NCBI GenBank assembly: GCA_947247005.1
Contig: OX365948.1
Span: 1,612,001 to 1,676,000 of the forward strand
DNA length: 64,000 nt
Reading direction: 5' to 3'
Source of the DNA: Spisula solida
Lineage: Eukaryota; Mollusca; Bivalvia; Venerida; Mactridae
Every line of letters begins with the position of its first letter. The stretch's first letter is position 1. The notes beneath the pieces are model-generated. The model was given only the letters and a program-made list of their open reading frames with translations. It was not told where the DNA came from and searched no databases. Positions 37,601 to 49,600 of the stretch are shown one piece after another. The position numbers and the translations under genes were made by a program.

Positions 37601-40600
37601 ATGATTGGTTTATGCCAAATGTTGGGACCAATCAGATATCATGTTACGTTTTGTGTTTTCTATCCACAGTGATGATTGGTTTATGCCAAATGTTGGGACC
37701 AATAAGATATCAGGTTACATTTTGTGTTTTCTATCCACAGCGATGATTGGTTAATGCCAAATGTTGGGACCAATCAGATATCATGTTACATTTTGTGTTT
37801 TCTATCCACAGCGATGATTGGTTTACATCAAATGTTCGGTCCAATCAGATATCATGTTACATTTTGTGTTTTCTATCCACAGCGATGATTGGTTCATGCC
37901 AAATGTTCGGTCCAATCAGATATTATGTTACATTTTGTGTTTTCTATCCACAGCGATGATTGGTTCATGCCATATGTTCGGTCCAATCAGATATCATGTT
38001 ACATTTTGTGTTTTCTATCCACAGCGATGATCGGTTTATGCCAAATGTTGGGACCAATCAGATATCATGTTACATTTTGTGTTTTCTATCCACAGCGATG
38101 ATTGGTTTACGCCAAATGTTCGGTCCAATCAGATATCATGTTACATTTTGTGTTTTCTATCCACAGCGATGATTGGTTTATGCCAAATGTTGGGACCAAT
38201 CAGATATCATGTTACATTTTGTGTTTTCTATCCACAGCGATGATTGGTTTATGCCAAATGTTGGGACCAATCAGATATCATGTTACATTTTGTGTTTTCT
38301 ATCCACAGCGATGATTGGTTTACGCCAAATGTTCGGTCCAATCAGATATCATGTTACATTTTGTGTTTTCTATCCACAGCGATGATTGGTTTATGACAAA
38401 TGTTGGGACCAATCAGATATCATGTTACATTTGTGTTTTCTATCCACAGCGATGATTGGTTTATGCCAAATGTTGGGTCCTATGGTTGGTTTCCTTGTTG
38501 GTGGTATGCTGCTTGATGTTTACGTTGACTTTGAAAAGATTGACGATGCTGAGTGAGTTAGTTTAAAACACCAGTGTATTCAAATGTATCGGTGCTTTGA
38601 AGGCAATTGACAATTACAGAAGCACGGGAAACTGTATCATTAATAAAGAGTAAACAAAATATTATTTTTTTACAAAAATTTTTATATCTTTGAAATGTGC
38701 ATTTGGACTAAAGTGGTCAAATTTCCATGGTATCATAAACACGAATTCATAGACAACATTTGTTAGAACTACCTCCATGCAAAATCCAATCGGAATTGAT
38801 GGACTAGTTAAATAGTTATACAAATGTACCATGATAATATACCACGGTGTCCAGTCGGTCGGTCGGTCGGTCGGTCGGTGCATTCAACAGAAACGACAAT
38901 GCTATTCTAAACGAGAAAAAAGAAAGTGATTGCACGCCCTATGGGTTTATTTTCTTATTTAAGGATGGATTTTTAGGGGATGCGGCCGGGAAAATCCCCA
39001 TTAACGATTACATGCGAAAAACACGGGATTGTTGTTGTTGTAGTTGCATTGGCTATGGCCTAATTTTTTTTGGACAGACCGGATGCAGAATAATGATTCG
39101 GTAGACTGGATTTCACGTTCCACTTCCGGTAGAGGCAAGTTGTTGCTCAAGATTTGAGAACCAATCTTGTTTAATTTATGTTTTTCCAATATGAAATATA
39201 AATACAGTTCCACTCTTTTAATAACGTTTCTGCATATAAGCCTGTTACAAACCATGAAACGTATTGAAAAAATACATATTTTATTTAATCCAACGTAAAA
39301 AACAATATGGCGACGTCGGAAATGACGTCACATCAATTAACGCGACGTCATCGCACGTTAATGCGACGACGTCGTACGGATTAGCGCACCAACTTGTGAA
39401 TATGTTGAATTGAAATACAAATAGCAAATAAAAGACGAGTGGAAAACTATAATAACTATTTATAGGACATATCTGTGCAACCCGTCTCCTAGATAGGAAA
39501 ACATTCTTTTCAAAGTATTTGTTCGTCTGATCTCCTATGTGGTGCTGCCTGGGACCCAGAGGCTAGATCTTTAGTGCCTGTCGAGCAAACAAATTTCTTA
39601 GACATTTTTCCCTCGATCAGATTATCCAAAAACCTGATGGGAAATTCCCACTGGATGCAGTGCATTTGTTCATATTAAAATACATGTAATAGTATTGATA
39701 TCAAATTAAAGACGAAGCTTTCTAGTTTCTGATTATGTAAATATATTTAAAATAACACCAGTTTTAAAGGGACTGCCTCACGTATTGGTGTATTGCAAAA
39801 ATAAAATAAAATTGTCAAATATTCACGTAATTTTGGTATAGTTGCCTGTATATCCCATGAACAACCATACTGACCCCTAAAATAACTTGAGAAACTTCGA
39901 GATTTTGTAGTTATCTAGTATTTTTACATAAAAAATTCTATAGGGTTTCTATAGGGTATTAATACCCTATACAATTAACACTATTATTACTCAAATTGCT
40001 TGAAATTTGTTCGCATGTGATGAAAACGAATAGAAAAACTAATCAAATACCTCACTGATGTTAACGCTGTAGTTTGTTGATGTTACAGTTCGATCACAAG
40101 TGAATTACATAATTCACAAAGCATGTTGGAAGGAAACTTAGCGCTTTTTTTTGAAGAAAAAAATACCCAGTGGGCAACATTGAGAGTGGTTAAAATTGCT
40201 TTTTTTGCACCAAATCTTTCATAAAGCAACCGTCAGTGGCTTTCTATTACATCAATACTTGGTTAGGTTGGAAAATCACGATATACAAAAAAATTAGCCC
40301 AATCTGTGAGGCAGCACCTTTAATGAAATGTTTATTAATACCAAACTGCACTTCAGTGACTATGTGGCTAATGTCCAGTGTTATAAACCTTTCTAAGATT
40401 TATAAATTTATAAAAAAAATGTTTTTGGTTACTCTTTATTAATGATACAGTTACCTGTGTGTAGAACAGGACATAATTGTATTTACGCAGGGAAATATAT
40501 ACAGTCAAGTAAAATATTCGTGACATACATTCATCACAAACTGAAAAGTGTCAATAAAAATAAAATAAATGTTTCAATACATGCCTGTCCAACAAGCCGG

Positions 40601-43600
40601 TCGTACATACAGAATGTATCTAGTATTAACATCAACATTTGTAATGGATACACCGTTTATAATTCTATGACATGTTCGACCCGGTCATAGTTTTCAATGT
40701 TCAGTGTGTTGATGAAATTAAAATATCATTGAATTTAAGTACTTCCTCAGACCAGAGCAAACGCACAATTTGTGGGTTTAACTGTTAAATAAAGTATTTA
40801 TATATTTTGTTTTGTTGCAGATGGAAGTTAACCCCATCAGATCCACGGTGGGTGGGGGCGTGGTGGGTAGGTTTCTTCATATCATCCATATTGATGTTCA
40901 TATTCGCCCTACCATTCGTTCTGTTTGGCGCGGAGTTACCTAGTAAGTTATATACAGTTCGGGTTAGCCATTATCTATCTGTTTTTCCCCTCTGATATCA
41001 TACTAACTTCGTTCTATTTGATGCACATACATACTATGTATAGCATTTTCTGATTTTCACACAGAACTGATCAGAATTCTTCTTCAAACACCCAGGTGTA
41101 TAAATATTATCTTAAGCCTAGGTCACATTGAGTAATTCCACATCGGCGACGTTCTCCCGATTTCTTCCGATACCATCCGATTCATCACAACTCCCTCCGA
41201 TATCACAAAATGTCTCATGACTTCCCCGAAGCTTCCAATAGACCACGAGGAACCTGTTCTCGATGTCCTGACAGATCATTATTTCAATTTGGAGTACATC
41301 GCCGAGGCAAAATATGCTCAGTGGGACCTAGGCTTTACTGCACGAACGGACCTACGGCACTTTCAATACATATTTTCTAAAGCAACTGACTTCTTTGTCA
41401 AACGAGTCACATGTGCAATGTTTTAGCAGCCCACATTACATTTCCACCGAGAACTGTTCATGATTAGGGTCGAAGTTACAAATACTGTGCGGGAAAATGA
41501 AGATAAATCATCCAATACAGCGGCTGTTTTTACAATGCAATTAGTCAAGAAAAATGCAATTGTTTTGGCATTCATACATATTGCACGAGACAATTATATG
41601 TCCGGGATGATATGTCAACATTTGTTTAGTATTATATGGATGTTGGAAATTACATGCAATTTATGTGGTAATATCAAATCATATTTCTATTATAACTGCA
41701 TTATAACACAAATGATACGGAAATACCAGACAACTTAGGGCGCCACAATAATCTAGCGCTGTTTGCACATCTACACAACATTCATATTTTAAGTAGGTCA
41801 ATGGGTGATCCGTTTGCGTGCTGCAATCGTAAAACTGGCATTATGTTGAGTGTCCGTTGTGTTGAGGTAATTCAGTAGTTTTGGATCTAGTACACGGTTA
41901 ACCGAAAGCCAAAGATAGCCGGCATAGGTGGTTTTCCCCAAACTAAGACTGTGCACAATTATGTTTTAATGCCCGTCTGGATTTCTTTGGGGTGAGCATA
42001 TTTTACTCATTTGTATTGTGATTGTAAATTCTACCATATCCACAACTGCATATACAAGTACAAGTACATGATTCCAAATAGCAGTGATATAAATCCGTGG
42101 CACTTTACAGCTTTACACACTTAGTGTTTCTTCCTCTCTGTAAAGTAGATACGAAAATAGTTCGTGTATCATTTTATGAAAACTATATTCCATATTTGGC
42201 AAACATCCCACAACATGACGCATGAATCTGTATTTTTATGTTTTGAACAAATTGCATCTAATGACGTCATCGTAGAATCAAGAAATATTTGTTCTACTTG
42301 CCATTATGCTCAATGTTTGAGATAACGATTGTGCAGATAATTGTTTTCCACATTATATTGGATAAAGAACGAGTATGTCTGTGTTTGATTTGATTGCTTT
42401 GTGTCGACCTAGTAACACTGAGTTACTTCTGTTTGTTTTAAACTTACGAAACTCTTGGACAATATAATCTCCAATATGTATTAAGAAGAAATACAGTTTG
42501 CTATGACACCTTATACATACATGTATATAATTATGTTTTTATATGTTTACTCAATTATCATACTTTATTATTCGTATGGTTTTTTTTATTTTTTTCTTAG
42601 CCGCAAAGATAGTTCGGGAGACCCGGATCTCAGAAACACATAACGACGGCAATACGCCGGCGACCAGGCCTAGTGGGGCTATATCCGTCCGTCAGTTTCC
42701 TGTATTACTCTGTCGCCTTATACGGAATCCAGCTTTTATGTGCGTTGCGTTTGCTGGAGCTTCTATGGGACTGGTGTCAATATCTATGGCTACATTTTTG
42801 CCTAAATATATACAGAATATATATGGTGTAACTGCGTCGGCGGCTGCTACTTATGCCGGTAATTGTTTTTATTAATTCTCATTCGTTTATGGCATGTCAT
42901 TTAACCATTGTTAAGTACTGTCCAGTTAAGATAGTAATAAACATTCACTCTCCTAACTTTACAGTAGCATATGCTATCTCCTCTATAACACATACATTAA
43001 AATACAAAAGTATATACAAGATTATTTATTCTATGAAAATAGATAACGACGGTGTTACATTAACATTTGGCTGCATAGTATCTACTTTTTGTATTTTTTA
43101 GAACTTAAATAGAATCGTTTAAGAAAATAATTGCACATTCAATCAAAGTTCTTATTTAATGAATTGAGTTTGCCATAACATTTGTTTTAATGCACAATTA
43201 ATGTGCAATATTTATTAACATAAATGTGTCAATCTCATACTCATGTAACTTATATGATTTCATTTTCATGTTATTAATATATTGCTATTCATTTATGAAA
43301 TGCATTACATATAAATACATAGTTTTTTGGCAATCATTCTCGTAGGTTACATTCCTGGTTGTGAAAAATTGTGTTTATTTTATAAGACTCTCGGGGAAGA
43401 CTGGGTATACCTAACTGTGCTGCCACCTTATATATACTGTTTTGTTTACAATAATCATCAAGTTTTTCTTATCGATATATTTTCTTGTACATATACATAA
43501 TAAATGTAGATTGGGTATACGTGTATTGTATAGGTCTGCTGGTGATACCGGGTGCTGCACTAGGCCAGATGTTTGGTGGGTTTGTTATACGACGATGGAG

Positions 43601-46600
43601 AATGAAAGTTCAATCAATCCTCAAGTTCCTGATTGTTGTTGTATTCCTTGCATCATTAAGTAAAGCCTGTTTCTTCATGAATTGTGACATCGTTGTGTGG
43701 AATACTAATGCATCTGACAGGTTTGAGAACAATTTACTTTGTTTTAGAGAGAGTGTTTTTTTAACCTTTTATATTACAAATTACAATGAATTGACGAAAC
43801 ATTGGCAGTGTTGCTGATGGAAAGTTGACCCGCTAGCATACGTATTGTCTTACTACTTTATAATGTTGTGTTATCTCGTTTGTTTTATCTTTTCAGTTAA
43901 GGCTATTGTGTAATAGTGCAAAAATGATTTTATAGTTAGATAAAAGGGCAATTTGCAGTGGTCGTGATTCCGTTGATGTCCATTTTTTTAAAAGAAAAAA
44001 CATGGGGGAACTTATAGTAGGGTTTGAATTTGTGACAAGGTTCATCAACGGACTTAAGGCTACCAATATAATGAGTTTACCTTACATGTAAGACAGTATA
44101 CTACTTTATAGTGTAGGTTTATTTGCAAAAGAGCATTAGACATTCTATAAACGGCTGCCAATTAGAATAATAAGCTACTCATATCTAGATAAAATGGTTT
44201 TTATATATGCATCATATACCACAGTTATGGATCAATTCGTGGACACAATATGGCAATGTTATACAGAAAATCACCCATGCTCATTTGCCATACGTAGAAT
44301 ACAAATTAGCATAAATTGGTCTAATATAAATAGTAACTGATTTCCATTACAGAAGTTGTTTACGCTTTTAAGAGGTGCTTTCAGACGTTAAACCACTTAG
44401 CTATATACAGTAAACGCTCAATAATAAGACCACACTTAGTCCTATAAAACTGGTATCATTATTGAGTTGATCCTAATATTTCTTAAGGTTAAATAATAAT
44501 AATAATAAAGACTTTATTTATACAGGGAACATAATTGACATAATTGTCAATCTGCCGTAAGGCCCTCAACAGTGAAACAGTAAAAAAAACCAGAACGATG
44601 ACATCAATAAATCTAATAACAAATACACAAAATATCTAGCGTATGGATATATAATGAAATTATAGTTTATAGTTTATATAGTTTGTTTAAGATGGTAGAC
44701 ATGAAAGTTGTTTGAGTGAATTAACATACAACTACAACTACAATCCCAATACATACCAACACAATAGTACATGTACATGAACTTAGAGGTATCAAAAATA
44801 TTTTCCATATTGTGCTACCTCATAGAATAGAACCATTTTATATAAAGGGCTTTGAATTGATTGAGTGTAGCAGACGGCTGAATATAACTGGGTAAAGCAA
44901 ACCAAATAGATGATCCTGAATATTCGAATGCCTTACGACAAAGTTCAGTCTTGTGGCCAGGAGGATACATTTAAAGGCTAGATGAATAAATGAAGGGATC
45001 ATCAGTGAAAGTGGACCTCCAGGGAAATTGTTGTCTTATATAAAGATGGTCTTAATCTTGATGTGGTCATTCATTTGCTAAATATATGAAAATAGCAGTC
45101 CACTGTCCAAGTATCATATGAAAAAGTACATACAAACAAGCCCTCTAACATGTTCAGTAAACATGAGGTACTTCCATCATGACATTGCGACGGCTTCCAT
45201 GACATTGCTACGGCTTCCATGACATTGTCACGGCTTCCATGACATTGCTACGGCTTACATGACATTGCTACGGCTTCCATGACATTGCTACGGCTTCCAT
45301 CACATTGCTACGACTTCCATGACATTGTTACGGCTTCCATGACATTGCTACGGCTTCCATGACATTGCTACGGCTTCCATGACATTGCTACGGCTTCCAT
45401 GACATTGTTACAGCTTCCATGACATTGCTACGGCTTCCATGACATTGTTACGGCTTCCATGACATTGCTACGGCTTCAATGACATTGCTACGGCTTCCAT
45501 GACATTGCTACGGCTTCCATGACATTGTTACGACTTCCATGACATTGCTACGGCTTCCATGACATTGCTACGGCTTCCATGACATTGCTACATGACATTG
45601 CTACGGCTTCCATGACATTGCTACGGCTTCCATGGCATTGCTACGGCTTATATGACATTGCTATGGCTTACATGACATTGCTACGGCTTCCATGACATTG
45701 CTACGGCTTCCATGACATTGGCCGCGGTCGTGTGTTGATTCAGCTATGGTACTTAATATTAGTTAATAATTGATTCCGGGTAAAATGGTTTGATTGACTT
45801 CCATATATAGATAATACTGGGTAAAAACGATTTCAACACGATTAACAATAAGACATGATGTAGATCTACTATTAATTATAATGTTTATTTTCAGCGAGCC
45901 AGTAATACCGGTGAATTATGCCCAATGTAGCGCTGGGTGTCATTGTGATGATGGTGTCTATCACGTTGTCTGTGATAGGGAGGGTAGGAAATTCTTCTCA
46001 CCGTGTTTGGCTGGATGTAAATCTGAACTAGATAGCATGGTGAGTTAACAATAAATGTCAGGTCTGATTGTGGGGGATAGTGATCGTGTTCACTGGTTGT
46101 CAGTTATACGATTTGTTGTGTCTGATCTTTACTCTGGGTTATATTACAGATATTGAACAGATGATATCCCAATTGTCATATTATTGTGTTATACAGTCTA
46201 TCGTCACGTCTTATACTTCAGGCACTCACATAGTTCATACTTCCAGAGTTCATTCTCCTGTGGCACATTGAACGTTATAACGTTGTGCTGATTTTAAGCC
46301 TGTTATATTTCCAGACTTACAGCGACTGTCAGTGTGTATCATCAAGGACGAATGTCACCTCTGTTTCCATGGAAAATTGTATTCCATCCACGTGCAATTC
46401 ACTGCTGTATATTTTCCTCTTTATGATTTTCCTGTCAGCATTCTTTGTAACGAGTAGCACTGTGCCTGCATTAACTGTGGTACTAAGGTAAGGCATGTTT
46501 GTATATATGTGGTAACTATCGACAATGTTCCATTCTACTAATTTCCGCCAGTGTTAGTGTTTGGCTCTAAGTTCGTGCACCATTAACATCCAATTATTTA

Positions 46601-49600
46601 GTCGATTATGTTCTAGTTGGTTCGTACATAAGCGCTAACTTTCGCCATTATTCGGTTTGGATTCTGACATCAGAGTGTCTGGCTGTATTGAATTATGTTT
46701 GTATATCCTTACGCATGTTTTACAATGACTAATCCGATATTGGGATAAGTTAGTTTTTTATGTACGTCAGATGTGATGAAATACTGCCTATTTTTCCATT
46801 GTGCAGTTTTGTTAGGCAAATATCTACAATCAAGAATGCCCCCCCCTCCTTGATAATGTTTCTCGTTAAGTACATGTTCCATAATTGAGTGTCTCCCCCT
46901 ACATACAATATATACAGTCATGTAATGTTTGGATTGTAAAGAAAACAAACATTTGGCAGATAATGTTCAAGGAGTTTAAAGTGTTAACGTCGAGTGTTTA
47001 AAATACATTATGTTATGAATGAATCTCATTTGTCCTAATAGTTAATACATGTATTTAATATTCCAATCAATATTGCTTTCAATGTTGATGATGTTATATT
47101 ACAAATGCTGTAGTTCTTTTAATGTGTTTTGATGCATGTACGATTATTTGTTTTCCTGCAGGTGTGCCCATGAAAACGAGAGAACATTCGCTCTTGGTTT
47201 GTTGAATTTTATCGCCAGAGTAATTGGTAAGATCCTTGTTTTTATACTTGCTGTTTGTCCTAAGGGTTACACTGTCACGGGTTGTTTGTCCCAGGGGTTA
47301 CACTGTCTGGGGTTGTTTGTCCTAGGGGTTACACTGTCTGGGGTTGTTTGTCCTAGGGATTACACTGTCACGGGTTGTTTGTCCTAGGGGTTACACTGTC
47401 ACGGGTTGTTTGTCCCAGGGGTTACACTGTCTGGGGTTGTTTGTCCTAGGGGTTACACTGTCACAGGTTGTTTGTCCTAGGGGTTACACTGTCACGGGTT
47501 GTTTGTCCTAGGGGTTACACTGTCTGGGGTTGTTTGTCCTAAGTGTTACACTGTCACGGGTTGTTTGTCCTAGGGGTTACACTGTCACGGGTTGTTTGTC
47601 CTAGGAGTTACACTGTCTGGGGTTGTTTGTCCTAGGGGTTACACTGTCACAAGTTGTTTGTCCTAGAGGTTACACTGTCACGGGTTGTTTATCCTAGGGG
47701 TTACACTGTCATGGGTTGTTTGTCCTAGGGGTTACACTGTCACGGGTTGTTTGTCCTAGGGGTTACACTGTTACGGGTTGTTTGTCCTAGGGGTTACACT
47801 GTCACGGGTTGTTTGTCCTAAGGGTTACACTGTCACTGGTTGTTTGTCCTAGGGGTTACACTGTCACGGGTTGTTTGTCCTAGGGGTTACACTGTAACGG
47901 GTTGTTTATCCTAGGGGTTACACTGTCTGTGGTTGTTTGTCCCAGGGGTTACACTGTCTGGGGTTGTTTGTCCTAGGGGTTACACTGTCACGGGTTGTTT
48001 GTCCTAGGGGTTACGCTGTTGTGTGTGTTTGTCCTAGGGGTTACGCTGTTATGTGTGTTTGTCCTAGGGGTTACGCTGTTATGTGTGTTTGTCCTAGGGG
48101 TTACACTGTCACGGGTTGTTTGTCCTAGGGATTACGCTGATGTGTGTTTGTCCTAGGGATTACGCTGTTGTGTGTGTTTGTCCTAGGGATTACGCTGTTG
48201 TGTGTGTTTGTCCTAGGGGTTGCACTGTCACGGGTTGTTTGTCCTAGGGGTTACGCTGTTGTGTGTGTTTGTCCTAGGGATTACGCTGTTGTGTGTGTTT
48301 GACATAGGGGTTACGCTGTTGTGTGTGTTTGTCCTAGGGATTACGCTGTTATGTGTGTTTGTCCTAGGGATTACGCTGTTGTGTGTGTTTGACATAGGGG
48401 TTACGCTGTTGTGTGTGTTTGTCCTAGGGATTACGCTGTTATGTGTGTTTGTCCTAGGGATTACGCTGTTATGTGTGTTTGTCCTAGGGATTACGCTGTT
48501 GTGTGTGTTTGACATAGGGGTTACGCTGTTGTGTGTGTTTGTCCTAGAGATTACGCTGTTATGTGTGTTTGTCCTAGGGGTTACGCTGTTGTGTGTGTTT
48601 GTCCTAGGGATTACGCTGTTGTGTGTGTTTGACATAGGGGTTACGCTGTTGTGTGTGTTTGTCCTAGGGATTACGCTGTTATGTGTGTTTGTCCTAGGGA
48701 TTACGCTGTTGTGTGTGTTTGACATAGGGGTTACGCTGTTGTGTGTGTTTGTCCTAGGGATTACGCTGTTATGTGTGTTTGTCCTAGGGATTACGCTGTT
48801 ATGTGTGTTTGTCCTAGGGATTACGCTGTTGTGTGTGTTTGACATAGGGGTTACGCTGTTGTGTGTGTTTGTCCTAGGGATTACGCTGTTATGTGTGTTT
48901 GTCCTAGGGGTTACGCTGTTGTGTGTGTTTGTCCTAGGGATTACGCTGTTGTGTGTGTTTGACATAGGGGTTACGCTGTTGTGTGTGTTTGTCCTAGGGA
49001 TTACGCTGTTATGTGTGTTTGTCCTAGGGATTACGCTGTTGTGTGTGTTTGTCCTAGGGATTACGCTGTTGTGTGTGTTTGACATAGGGGTTACGCTGTT
49101 GTGTGTGTTTGTCCTAGGGGTTACGCTGTTGTGTGTGTTTGTCCTAGGGGTAACGCTATTGTGTATGTTTGTCCTAGGGGTAACGCTATTGTGTATGTTT
49201 GTCCTAGGGGTAACGCTATTGTGTATGTTTGTCCTAGGGGTAACGCTATTGTGTATGTTTGTCCTAGGGGTAACGCTATTGTGTATGTTTGTCCTAGGGG
49301 TAACGCTGTTGTGTGTGTTTGACATAGGGGTTACACAGTTGTGTGTGTTTGTCATAGGGGTTACGCTGTTGTGTGTGTTTGTCATAGGGGTTACACTGTT
49401 GTGTGTGTTTGTCATAGGGGTTACACAGTTGTGTGTGTTTGTCATAGGGGTTACGCTGTTGTGTGTGTTTGTCATAGGGGTTACACTGTTGTGTGTGTTT
49501 GTCCTATGGGTTACACAGTTGTGTGTGTTTGTCATAGGGGTAACGCTGTTGTGTGTGTTTGTCCTATGGGTTACACAGTTGTGTGTGTTTGTCATAGGGG

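Larger units (their letters stand above)
43721..45894 (+). other. SLCO-like intron 7
   Basis: 2.2 kb. It contains a minus-strand LINE 3' fragment and the 20-bp array; 43721-44490 has nothing recognisable. Confidence 0.8.

Noticed and set aside
36924..38385. Series of 70-codon frames starting every 71 bases
   Set aside because: Each is two consecutive 71-bp repeat units read from the duplicated exon 4 start to the next TGA; not separate small genes.
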